From UBA1046 sp050945515 (GTDB lineage Bacteria; Bacillota; Clostridia; Saccharofermentanales; DTU023): a stretch of DNA of 62,820 bases. The stretch is from NCBI GenBank assembly GCA_050945515.1, contig JBMNTB010000010.1:1-62820 (forward strand). The letters run 5' to 3'. The notes beneath the pieces are model-generated. The model saw nothing but the letters and a program-made list of their open reading frames with translations. It searched no databases and was not told the origin of the DNA. A program made the position numbers and the translations under genes. Positions 54,891 to 62,820 of the stretch are shown one piece after another (within the stretch, counting starts at the first letter, position 1; the number at the start of each line of letters is the position of its first letter).

Positions 54891-55754
54891 ATGGAATTAC
54901 TGATAGTTACCGGTCTGAGCGGCGCCGGAAAATCACTGACATTGGATTTCCTCGAGGATATGAATTATTACTGTGTTGATAATTTGCCGCCTCAGATTAT
55001 CCTTAACTTCATGGATTTTATGTGTGAACATGACACAATGCAAAGGAAGATTGCTTTCGGCATCGATTTCAGAAGCCAAAATATGTTCTCTGACTTTGAC
55101 CAAGTCCTCTCAGATCTGGATGATAAGGATATTGATTATAAGATTCTTTATCTGGAATGTAGCGCCGATGAGCTGAGGAGGCGCTATAAAGAAACCAGAC
55201 GGATCCACCCTCTCATGACCACCGAGAACCTGATCTTTGAGGCGGCTACACGTATGGAGGAAGAATATTTGGTGCCGATTAGAGCCCGCGCCTCATATAT
55301 TATCGACACGACCTATCTGAAGCCGGCTCAGCTGCGCAATACTTTGCTCAAGGTTTTATCTTTGGATAGTCGCGATTCAATGGTAATCAATATTTATTCT
55401 TTCGGTTTCAAGCATGGTACGGTCAGTGATGCTGATCTTCTTTTCGATACGCGTTGCCTTCCCAATCCGCACTATATAGACAGTTTGCGTCCGCTGACCG
55501 GAGAAGATCATGAAGTCAGTGAATATGTGATGAGCTTCCCGGAGGCTATCGGCATGCTCGAACGTATTCTGGATCTGCTCTACTTTGCAATCCCACTGTA
55601 TATTGCTGAAGGCAAAGTCCAACTTGTGATCGGGATAGGCTGTACGGGCGGACGCCACCGCTCGGTGACTTTTGCCAATTATATCGCCTCGGAGCTGATT
55701 AATAAGGGCTATCCGGTTGTGCTCTCGCACCGGGATATTGACAGACCGGTCTAA
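54891..55754 (+). CDS. rapZ: RNase adapter protein RapZ / YvcJ nucleotide-binding protein
   Basis: 287 aa. P-loop GLSGAGKS at residues 8-15, VDNLPP shortly after, a Walker B-like segment ILYLECSADELRRRYKETRR, and the C-terminal domain with FGFKHG, DTRCLPNPHY and IGIGCTGGRHRSV, all diagnostic. In Enterobacteria RapZ controls GlmS through sRNA decay; in Gram-positives YvcJ binds nucleotides and its role is less clear. In many Firmicutes it sits with yvcK and whiA, but those genes do not follow here; an M16C peptidase does, 145 bp on. Confidence 0.93.
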   Translation: MELLIVTGLSGAGKSLTLDFLEDMNYYCVDNLPPQIILNFMDFMCEHDTMQRKIAFGIDFRSQNMFSDFDQVLSDLDDKDIDYKILYLECSADELRRRYKETRRIHPLMTTENLIFEAATRMEEEYLVPIRARASYIIDTTYLKPAQLRNTLLKVLSLDSRDSMVINIYSFGFKHGTVSDADLLFDTRCLPNPHYIDSLRPLTGEDHEVSEYVMSFPEAIGMLERILDLLYFAIPLYIAEGKVQLVIGIGCTGGRHRSVTFANYIASELINKGYPVVLSHRDIDRPV

Positions 55755-55899
55755 AACAAGTCAGAGACCGGTGATGAGTTATTTATAAGCCGGAGCTACT
55801 GAAATTAGAGCTGCAGCGACAGGCGGTTCCGGAGTTGCGATTAGCCGAGAGACCGCCCTATCTTTGTCCAATAGCTAAATCACAATCAGAGGAGATCAT

Positions 55900-58824
55900 A
55901 TGCAGCAGAAGATGAAACCAGAATCAGACTACGGTTTTACACTTGTCAGTGAGACGCCCTTGCCGGAAGCGGCGGCGATAGCTCTGGAATATTTACACGA
56001 GATGAGCGGCGCCAGATTGCTGTATTTAAAGTCCGCCAGCAGAAACAAGTCTTTCACGATCGGCTTTCGTACACCGCCCACAGATTCGACCGGTCTGCCT
56101 CATATCTTGGAGCACTCGGTTCTGGCCGGATCCAAAAAATACCGCACTCGCGAGCCCTTTATGGACATGCTCCGAACCTCAATGCAGACTTTCCTTAATG
56201 CCATGACCTTTGAGGATATGACCCTATATCCTCTTAGTTCCCAGGATGACCAAGACTTCCTCAATTTAATATCCGTCTATCTGGATGCCGTATTTCATCC
56301 GCGGATTTATGAGACGAAAGAGATTTTTCTCCAAGAGGGCTGGCATCTGGCATTGGCAGATCGGGACGCACCACTGGCATACAATGGTGTGGTCTATAAT
56401 GAGATGCGCGGTGCCTATAGCGATCCCTCCGCACAGATCAAATTCGATCTGGTGCGAGCACTCCATCCCGGCTCCACCTACAGCCATGAATCCGGCGGAT
56501 ATCCTTATGATATTCCGCAGTTGCGCTATGAGGATTTTCTGGCTTTCCACAGACGCCACTATAATCCGTCCAATGCGCTGATCGTACTGCATGGCGCTAT
56601 TGCAGCGGACGAGGTCTTCTCCTTACTGGATGCAGTGCTGGCTGAATTAAAGCCTTCGTCTGAAAAAATCGAGATTGTGCCGGGAGGGCGTCCTGCCGGC
56701 GAAACTGGATTTAGGGAATTGGAGTTTAATGGCGAGGATGGTGAGATTGCGTCCGGAAATAGCTGGCTGTCGCAAACTTGGTCGCTGGGTCATGCGCAGA
56801 CGGTCGAGGAACGGTTTTTGGCCAAGCTGATCTTCGGGGTATTGGTTGATTCGGAGTCGTCGCCGTTGAAGTTGGCACTGCGCCGAGCCGGGCTGGGCGA
56901 GGATGTGATGAGCTACGGTCGGAATACATATTTCACCGATTTCGGTGTCCTGGTCAAGAATGCTGATCCGGCGCGGGCGAGCGAGTTTTGTGAGCTTTTG
57001 GATCAGGAATTGAGACGCGGTGTGGCGGAGGGCTTTGACCGCGATCTGCTGCTGGCGCAATTAAATAGCAGCGAGTTGGATCTGCGCCGCTCGGGTGGGA
57101 TTCATCGCGGTATTATCTACAGCATACGTGCTATGTCCCAGTTCCGCTATCGTGAACCGCTGTTGGTGGATCTGGCCTTTGATGCACCGCTGCAGAAGCT
57201 GAGAGCCGGTATCAGCCAGGGTTTGTTTGAGGACTATGTCAGCCAGAAGCTGGTGGAGAACCCGGATATCATTTGCGGCATCCACCGCCCGGTCGTGGGC
57301 TTGTACCGCGAGCGGGATCGAGCCGTCGAACGTGAGCTGGCTGAACTGAAAGCCGATCTGACTGCGGCGGAGATTGAGACTTTACTGGCCGAGACCGAGG
57401 CACTGGCTGCCTGGCAGGCCAGATCGGATACGCCAGAGGAGAAGGACACTCTACCCTATTTGTCGCTGGCGGATATTGATCGCGGCGTGACTCGAATTGA
57501 GCAACAGCGAGTAGAGGAGCAGGGAGTATGCTATCTTTTGCATCCGCAACCTACCGGCGGTATTGGCACTTTCACTTTGGGTTTTGATTTGAGCCGGGTT
57601 CGGCAAGAGGATCTGGTCTATGTCGGCTATCTCTGTCATTTGCTGGGCGATCTCAGCACAGCCGGCAAAGACTATATTGAGCTCAGCAATCGGATTGACC
57701 GGATCTGTTCCGGCTTTGCTTTCAGTGCCGGTGTTTCCACTGACTTCCACGATCCGTCTGTTCATCGGCCGCGACTGATAGTGCGTTCGCATGCGCTCAA
57801 TGCCAGCACGCAGCAGATGTTTGACTTGCTGCGGGAGATTATGCTGGAAACTAATTTCACTGACCGAGACAGACTCAAAGAACTACTGCTGTCTCTGAAA
57901 TCCGACCTTGAGGACAACTTCGATTCGATGGCCCATCGCATTGCTATCCGCCAGGCTTCGGCTCGTCTCTTTCCCGCTCATGCCTATGCGGAGCAGATCA
58001 ATGGTTTGAGTTTCTATTGGCATCTCAGTGACTTGTTGCAGAATTTCGACCGTGAGATTGAGCGACTGAGTTCCGGACTGGCTCGCGTCAGCAATCGGAT
58101 CTTCCGCCGTCAAGAACTGAAAGTATCTCTGACAGCAGAAGCGGATTATCTGCCGCAACTCCTGACCCAAGTCAGAAGCCTGATCAGTGATCTGCCGGCC
58201 GAGCAACTGCCGGTTCTGGACTTCAGCTTCAGTCCGCTGCAAATTAGTGAGGGGCTGGCCCTCTCTTCCAATGTGAATTATGTCACTTTGGTTTCCGACT
58301 ATCGGGCCTATGGGATTAACTACAGTGGCATGCTGCCGGTCTTGGATAACCTGCTTTCCAGCGACTATCTGTATACAATGATCCGTGCCCGGGGCGGCGC
58401 TTACGGCCAGGGCATCAGCTTCAGACCAGACGGACAGTTGGCGCTTTTGTCCTACCGCGATCCCCGACTGGCGGAAACATTGACGGTCTATCAGGAATTA
58501 GGAAACTGGCTCCGCTCGCTGCAGTTGACGCCGGTTGAGCTGGAGCGCCTGATCATCGGTTCACTCAATCAATTTGATCCGGCTATCAGTCCTTATGAGG
58601 TCGATATATTGATGTTGGAGCGGGAGTACTCCGGACTTAACCGGCAGACTCTGGAAAAGCTGAAGGCTGAGGCTATAGCGACGGAGCTATCTGAGCTACA
58701 GGCGGCTGCTGCCTGGCTGGAGCAAGCCATCAAGGATGGCAATATCTGCGTGGTTGGTGCCGAGGAGAGGCTTGGCAGTGCCAATGTGAACTTTGATCAG
58801 ATCACTAAGATGAAGAGACTTTAG
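55900..58824 (+). CDS. M16C family zinc peptidase (presequence protease/Cym1-like)
   Basis: 974 aa, the full four-domain length of M16C enzymes. The inverted zinc motif HILEH (His68, Glu71, His72) is followed by EPFMDMLRTSMQTFLNAMT, a family hallmark, and by YNEMRGAYSDP with the distal Glu. The second half has the RGGAYGQGISF loop that helps bind substrate. These clam-shell proteases degrade short unstructured peptides. No signal peptide, so cytoplasmic. AGAGGAG lies before ATG. No clear terminator follows. Confidence 0.93.
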   Translation: MQQKMKPESDYGFTLVSETPLPEAAAIALEYLHEMSGARLLYLKSASRNKSFTIGFRTPPTDSTGLPHILEHSVLAGSKKYRTREPFMDMLRTSMQTFLNAMTFEDMTLYPLSSQDDQDFLNLISVYLDAVFHPRIYETKEIFLQEGWHLALADRDAPLAYNGVVYNEMRGAYSDPSAQIKFDLVRALHPGSTYSHESGGYPYDIPQLRYEDFLAFHRRHYNPSNALIVLHGAIAADEVFSLLDAVLAELKPSSEKIEIVPGGRPAGETGFRELEFNGEDGEIASGNSWLSQTWSLGHAQTVEERFLAKLIFGVLVDSESSPLKLALRRAGLGEDVMSYGRNTYFTDFGVLVKNADPARASEFCELLDQELRRGVAEGFDRDLLLAQLNSSELDLRRSGGIHRGIIYSIRAMSQFRYREPLLVDLAFDAPLQKLRAGISQGLFEDYVSQKLVENPDIICGIHRPVVGLYRERDRAVERELAELKADLTAAEIETLLAETEALAAWQARSDTPEEKDTLPYLSLADIDRGVTRIEQQRVEEQGVCYLLHPQPTGGIGTFTLGFDLSRVRQEDLVYVGYLCHLLGDLSTAGKDYIELSNRIDRICSGFAFSAGVSTDFHDPSVHRPRLIVRSHALNASTQQMFDLLREIMLETNFTDRDRLKELLLSLKSDLEDNFDSMAHRIAIRQASARLFPAHAYAEQINGLSFYWHLSDLLQNFDREIERLSSGLARVSNRIFRRQELKVSLTAEADYLPQLLTQVRSLISDLPAEQLPVLDFSFSPLQISEGLALSSNVNYVTLVSDYRAYGINYSGMLPVLDNLLSSDYLYTMIRARGGAYGQGISFRPDGQLALLSYRDPRLAETLTVYQELGNWLRSLQLTPVELERLIIGSLNQFDPAISPYEVDILMLEREYSGLNRQTLEKLKAEAIATELSELQAAAAWLEQAIKDGNICVVGAEERLGSANVNFDQITKMKRL

Positions 58825-58935
58825 AGCCCCGGGTCCGGGTATTGTTATACTCTGTGCTGCGGACGGCCCGGTGGCGCCTTCGATAAAAATTCGTCGGGAA
58901 TGATGGCTTTTCGACCTTAAGCGATAATCGGTAGA

Positions 58936-59913
58936 TTACGGATTGCGCTGAGCCCGGCCGATGGTCTCGCCTTGCAGGACAGGTATTTCTTCTTCAAAAC
59001 AGGTCTCGAATTTAGGGCTTAGCTGCAGCTGTCCTTCTTGGATTAGCAGAACTATCGTCGAACCGCCAAAACAGAAGTAGCCTTTCTCGTCACCTCTGGC
59101 AAATGTGCTTGTGGCGTGGTTGACAATCCGGCCGACCAGCATGGCTCCGACCTCAACCTGGATAATCTCACCGATATGGTCATAGTAGAGGCTTTGCCAT
59201 TCGCGGCAATTCTCCTGCCAGACAGCCGTATGCTCCAGTCCGATCGGTGCAACCGTGTGGTATTTGCCGGCGATGCGATGGAGTTGACCGGCGGTTCCGC
59301 TGTCCATATACATATAACGGTGATAATCTTGGACTCTCAGGCGGACAATCAGAGCCAGTCCGTTAGCAAATCTCTGCGCTACTCTTAGTAGCTCAGTCCT
59401 TTCGGCAAGTTTGTTTCCGGCTGAGGAAGTAACATTTCTTCTGTTGCGGCCCGATTCGATAGCGCTGGAATCAGAAACAGAAATATGTCGAGCAAAATCA
59501 GCTTCCCCGTCGGTAGCACCCAGTAATGTGGCGACTGCATAAGATTGTCCTTTGACCAGAAAAGTGGCGTTATCGGTCAGACGCACTGCCGACAGCAGAC
59601 CATCTGCCGGACTTATCACGGCAGTTGGATCGGATTCGAATGGACGTTGACCGGACTTCAGTTTGCGGATAAAAAAATCATTGAAAGAGCGATAGCGGGC
59701 AGGTTCATATTGTGTCAGATCGATCCTGTATTCTGTGATGAAGTGCTTGATCCTACGCCGAGACCAAGCACCATCAAAATACAGTGCTCCCAGCTGTGAA
59801 AACCAGCGGCGCAGAAATACTGTCCGCAGGAAAAAACGTCCTATTTTCGTCTGATAAAGCCGTCTCGACCAAGCGGCCTGAACATTCTTTTCCCGGTCAG
59901 TTGTTGCAGACAT
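58936..59913 (-). CDS. psd: Phosphatidylserine decarboxylase
   Basis: 325 aa. The self-cleavage site is FGGST (Ser285), the variant of LGST found in many Firmicutes enzymes; cleavage gives the pyruvoyl alpha chain. RYRSFNDFFIRKL, VISPADG and QDYHRYMY are conserved family segments. An insertion of about 45 residues (near 135-180, Ser/Arg/Glu-rich) separates LLG from the ALIVRL strand and is not usual. It converts phosphatidylserine to phosphatidylethanolamine at the membrane. It follows pssA by 24 bp on the same strand, giving a two-step pathway in one operon. Confidence 0.92.
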   Translation of the reverse strand: MSATTDREKNVQAAWSRRLYQTKIGRFFLRTVFLRRWFSQLGALYFDGAWSRRRIKHFITEYRIDLTQYEPARYRSFNDFFIRKLKSGQRPFESDPTAVISPADGLLSAVRLTDNATFLVKGQSYAVATLLGATDGEADFARHISVSDSSAIESGRNRRNVTSSAGNKLAERTELLRVAQRFANGLALIVRLRVQDYHRYMYMDSGTAGQLHRIAGKYHTVAPIGLEHTAVWQENCREWQSLYYDHIGEIIQVEVGAMLVGRIVNHATSTFARGDEKGYFCFGGSTIVLLIQEGQLQLSPKFETCFEEEIPVLQGETIGRAQRNP

Positions 59914-59937
59914 GGTGCTAATCCTATTTGATCTTAG

Positions 59938-60573
59938 TCAGATCCTGAAAGCGTAGATGATGACCAGAATGATGCCGAGCAAAATCACGATCGGATATTG
60001 TTTCTTGCGTATTTTCGGTACGCGGATCGGTGAAACAAAGAGAATTGCCGAGGTCAGCATGACAGCAGTGAGTAAGATTTTGCCCCAGGGTGATGGCAGC
60101 CACTGTGCGATCAGCCAGGCCACCGGAAAACTGGCAGCGGCACTGGTGACGGGCAAACCGACAAAATCGTAGCCGATAGTACTATCACTGAACCTTTTGA
60201 TAGATCTCACATTAAAATAAGCCAGCCGGACGATAGCGCACAAAATATAGAGGAAAAAGAATGGCACATAGAACCAACGCCGGAGACCGCTCATATACAG
60301 CAAGAGCGCCGGCACAAAACCGAAGTTGATAACATCAGCCAAAGAATCCAGCTCAATGCCGAACATGACCTCATCCTTAGATCTTTTCTGCTGCCTGCGT
60401 GCGATCGGCCCATCAAACATATCGAAGATTCCTGCCAGGATCAGGCAGACCATAGCGGCATCAACAAAACCCTGAAAAGCAAACCAGACTCCCATGAAAT
60501 TGCTGGCCACGGCGGCAAAGGTAATAGGTAGGGCAAGATTCTTATAACCCAAAGGTCTGATATGCTTAGTCAT
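59938..60573 (-). CDS. pssA: CDP-diacylglycerol-serine O-phosphatidyltransferase
   Basis: 211 aa from ATG 60573; the frame continues to 60696, but the extra N-terminus is not hydrophobic and the first true membrane helix begins just after MTKHIRPLGYKN. The CDP-alcohol phosphotransferase signature is present: DGPIAR, then GIELDSLAD (GxxxDxxxD). About six membrane helices. It makes phosphatidylserine from CDP-diacylglycerol and serine and is followed by psd. Ribosome site weak for every start, so the start is uncertain. Confidence 0.88.
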   Translation of the reverse strand: MTKHIRPLGYKNLALPITFAAVASNFMGVWFAFQGFVDAAMVCLILAGIFDMFDGPIARRQQKRSKDEVMFGIELDSLADVINFGFVPALLLYMSGLRRWFYVPFFFLYILCAIVRLAYFNVRSIKRFSDSTIGYDFVGLPVTSAAASFPVAWLIAQWLPSPWGKILLTAVMLTSAILFVSPIRVPKIRKKQYPIVILLGIILVIIYAFRI

Positions 60574-60766
60574 AAACAGACTATACAATATCTCAGCTTT
60601 TTTAGCTATGACATATTTTTCAAAGTTTGACATTCGCTGAGGCGGGAGGCTAAAATGATTTGCGTGTCTTTGTAGCTTTCCGGACAGAAACTGCAAGGCG
60701 GAGTGATCTACACTTGGCCTTGTTTTTAACTCACGGATTAGCTATAACTACCGGCAGCACATTCGT

Positions 60767-60856
60767 GGAGAGTTGGTCGAGTGGCTGAAGGCACCGGTCT
60801 TGAAAACCGGGGAAGGCGTACGTCTTCCGAGGGTTCAAATCCCTCACTCTCCACCA
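60767..60856 (+). tRNA. tRNA-Ser (anticodon UGA)
   Basis: Class II tRNA: 7-bp acceptor GGAGAGT/ACTCTCC, D arm, anticodon stem CCGGT/ACCGG with loop CTTGAAA (anticodon TGA), long variable arm GGAAGGCG..CGTCTTCC, T arm GAGGG/CCCTC with TTCAAAT, and an encoded CCA. The discriminator base is A, whereas bacterial serine tRNAs normally have G. Confidence 0.95.
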
Positions 60857-60861
60857 CAATT

Positions 60862-60903
60862 TGTCCGAAAACGTCCTAATTGCAGGGGTTTTCGGACATT
60901 TTT
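60862..60903 (+). terminator. Terminator after tRNA-Ser, sharing sequence with the IS end
   Basis: TGTCCGAAAAC and GTTTTCGGACA (11 bp) around a 15-nt loop, then five T. The same 11-mer occurs at 62798-62808 beyond the transposase, so one arm may be the inverted repeat of the insertion sequence. Confidence 0.75.
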
Positions 60904-61031
60904 GTTTAACAATTTTTGTGCCGCGCGGAGCTTTTTATAGATTTTAAAGATATGTTCAATTATCTGTTAGACAAGAGAAGAAAAAGCATCTGAATATCTG
61001 TAATTTTGCTGAATAAAAGTAAAAAAGAGGA

Positions 61032-62711
61032 CTATGTAACCACCTTCCGGCAAAGAATTTGCATTCTTTCTTTGTTATTGAATATCTCAAGCAAAGCCTT
61101 GTGACCAAAAACATTCATTGCTCGATTCATATTGTAAGCCAGAAAGCTCAAGGCATATTCACCGGCTACCTTAAGCCTTCCCTTCAATAAAGCAAAATGA
61201 GCTCCGTTGTGCCACTTAATTGTGCCGAACGGATGTTCAACGGTACACATGCGGGTACGAAGCTTGCTGTTATCCTTGGGAATACTAATGACCACCTCTT
61301 TGTCCTGTAAATCTTTGCGATAAAAGCTGTTGTGGAGAACAAATCCTTCCGGCAGTTTCTGCAGAGAAAGTCCCGGTTTACCTTCTACACGTACCGCAAT
61401 ACACTTAGTATCGGCAGCAAAACATACCTCTTTGTAAGTGGCCTTTGTGCAGCGGGTCTTGCATTGGCGGCATACATCACGATTGCGATAGATGCTTCCG
61501 CCGTTTTGATGTCGTTTCAAATACGGGAGATTGTGACCAACAGGGCAAGTAACAGAGCCGTCAGGATGACGGATAAAGCAGGAAATCTGTGATCGCTCCT
61601 GTACATCAATCGTTATTCCTTTACCTTCATAGGCATAAGGAAGGACACCGGCATAAAGACATGTACGAATGTCAGAAACATCAGTACTGCGGCGAAGCTC
61701 TTCCGTGATCTCTGCTTCTTCATAAGGAAAGTGAAATACTCTTTCTTCCTTGTCATATTTCAAAGCAACATGCGGTACGACTCCATTTAGCAGACAGTTC
61801 AATATGTCCTCTCTGCTTTCATAGCCTTTGTCTGCCACTACCTCGATTACAGGAGTATCAATAGCTGCTTTCGTTTCCTCACAGATATGCTTCAGCATCC
61901 CTTGATCGGTATTGTGGTTTGTGACTTCATAGGCACAGATCAGGTGATTTTCGCTATCGACAGCCGTCTGGATATTGTAACTGCAATGAAAACCGTCCTT
62001 TGAATGCATGCGCCGCGCTTCAGGATCGGTCACCAGTAATTGTTTGTCACCGCTTACCTCTAATTCAGCTACATAACCGGTATAACGGTCTTTCCTTTGA
62101 TTGAAGTCATCTAAGATAGATTGAAGCCGCTCCTTAGTAACATCATCATCGCTTTCACTGTCATCAAGTTCATCCATAGCTTGCAGGTAGTCACTGATAT
62201 GGGCATCTATATTGGCAATCTTCTTAAGCAGGACGTCTGTTGTATAGCAGTTAGCTTTACTGTTCACTGCTCGGATCTTTGTACCATCTACCGCAATCAA
62301 AACTTGTTTGTATAGATTCAACTCCACACATACTTTGGTGAAAACCTGAAACATGCGTTTCAGTGCCTGAGGATTTTCTTTCCTAAAATCGGCAATGGTG
62401 CGAAAATCGGGAGTCAAACCGCGTAGAAGAAATATGACTTCCAAGTTCCGGTGGCTTTCGCGCATCAAGCGGCGACTGCTGCGAATCTGGTTGGCATAAC
62501 CATAGACATAGAGCTTCAAGAGATCTCTAGGATCATAAGCTGGGCGGCCTGTAGATGCCGGATTTGTTCGTGTAAAACCAAGAACTGATAGATCCAGTCC
62601 ATCGACAAAGGCGTCAATTACACGAACTGGACTCGATTCGTCAACATATTCATCGATTGAACGGGGAAGCAGATATTGCTGATGACGATCTTCACCTTGG
62701 ATGTAGCCCAT
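61032..62711 (-). CDS. IS1182 family transposase (DDE type), apparently intact
   Basis: 559 aa from ATG 62711, which has CGGAGGT upstream; ATG or alternative codons up to 62744 lack a site. The N-terminal DUF772-type domain (SSPVRVIDAFVDGLDL, GRPAYDPRDLLKLYVYGY) is followed by a DDE core: Asp in IAVDGTKIRAVN, Asp in VVADKGYESRED, Glu in TVEHPFGTIKW. A Cys-rich stretch (CRQCKTRCTKATYKEVC) lies between. Full length with no stop, so the element may still be active. Confidence 0.93.
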   Translation of the reverse strand: MGYIQGEDRHQQYLLPRSIDEYVDESSPVRVIDAFVDGLDLSVLGFTRTNPASTGRPAYDPRDLLKLYVYGYANQIRSSRRLMRESHRNLEVIFLLRGLTPDFRTIADFRKENPQALKRMFQVFTKVCVELNLYKQVLIAVDGTKIRAVNSKANCYTTDVLLKKIANIDAHISDYLQAMDELDDSESDDDVTKERLQSILDDFNQRKDRYTGYVAELEVSGDKQLLVTDPEARRMHSKDGFHCSYNIQTAVDSENHLICAYEVTNHNTDQGMLKHICEETKAAIDTPVIEVVADKGYESREDILNCLLNGVVPHVALKYDKEERVFHFPYEEAEITEELRRSTDVSDIRTCLYAGVLPYAYEGKGITIDVQERSQISCFIRHPDGSVTCPVGHNLPYLKRHQNGGSIYRNRDVCRQCKTRCTKATYKEVCFAADTKCIAVRVEGKPGLSLQKLPEGFVLHNSFYRKDLQDKEVVISIPKDNSKLRTRMCTVEHPFGTIKWHNGAHFALLKGRLKVAGEYALSFLAYNMNRAMNVFGHKALLEIFNNKERMQILCRKVVT

Positions 62712-62820
62712 GAACTTACCTCCGTTGTGCGTCTTCTCTATCATTATTTTACTACCTTTGCTGGATAAATAACCCCAAAAGTATGCTGAAATACCGTGTT
62801 TTCGGACACTCTGGCCACAA

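Larger units (their letters stand above)
60862..62808 (-). mobile_element. IS1182-family insertion sequence
   Basis: Transposase gene flanked by TGTCCGAAAAC (60862-60872) and its inverted copy GTTTTCGGACA (62798-62808), with weaker similarity for about ten bases further inward. These are the candidate terminal repeats. The ends are not certain because the left repeat is also an arm of the tRNA terminator. About 170 bp of AT-rich non-coding sequence separates the left end from the transposase stop. Confidence 0.7.

Overview
The window reads as a chromosomal segment of an anaerobic, Gram-positive-type bacterium of the Clostridia (inference). The signs are an AddAB recombination nuclease instead of RecBCD, a RapZ/YvcJ protein, a PerR-type regulator coupled to rubrerythrin, a T-box leader, a cobalamin riboswitch, strong AGGAGG-type ribosome sites and sigma-A-like promoters. 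No species is claimed. The base composition is split. About 1-19.9 kb is visibly AT-rich; most of 19.98-60.7 kb is GC-richer with CCGG-rich spacers. An AT-rich islet sits at 45.8-47.4 kb.

Left part. Positions 3-6812 (+) are one transcription unit: an M24 (Xaa-Pro) peptidase cut by the window edge, hydantoinase/5-oxoprolinase subunits HyuA and HyuB, a Cgl0159-like TIM-barrel protein and a pyrroline-5-carboxylate reductase-like protein. Together they suggest catabolism of proline-containing or cyclic-amide compounds (inference). Next on the minus strand is a promoter followed by a Gfo/Idh/MocA oxidoreductase translationally coupled to a Cys-rich protein I do not recognise. Positions 9192-19686 (-) are a nine-gene peptide import and degradation operon: M24-family protein, aminotransferase, M29 aminopeptidase, OppB, OppC, OppD, OppF, aminopeptidase P and OppA. 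Its promoter sits in a 25-nt tandem direct repeat.

Middle part. A tyrosine phenol-lyase/tryptophanase-family gene (19977-21422, -) lies behind a complete T-box leader whose specifier reads UAC (Tyr). After it come an M14 carboxypeptidase lipoprotein, an LprI-like membrane protein, the tldD/tldE pair, an ECF sigma factor with a probable anti-sigma partner, perR-rbr facing a divergent AlkZ-like glycosylase, an M42 peptidase, an Fe-S aldo-keto reductase and an MFS exporter. Peptidases are strikingly abundant (M24 x3, M29, M14, TldD/E, M42, M16C).

Right part. addB-addA (AddA enlarged by low-complexity linkers) is followed by an AT-rich AAA/DUF4143 gene bracketed by decayed direct repeats. Then come a CofE-like ligase, mnmA and a beta-CASP nuclease-type gene. 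On the opposite strand behind that operon lies an apparently orphan cobalamin riboswitch with its own strong promoter and terminator. Next are a MEMO-AMMECR1 fusion with its radical SAM partner (the uncharacterised AmmeMemoRadiSam set), rapZ, an M16C peptidase, pssA-psd (phosphatidylethanolamine synthesis), tRNA-Ser(UGA), and an IS1182-type element immediately downstream of the tRNA.

The items most worth a second look are the orphan B12 riboswitch, the Tyr T-box on a tyrosine phenol-lyase, the hyuAB operon, the peptide operon with its repeated operator, and the unknown protein at 6970-7755. No CRISPR array was seen.
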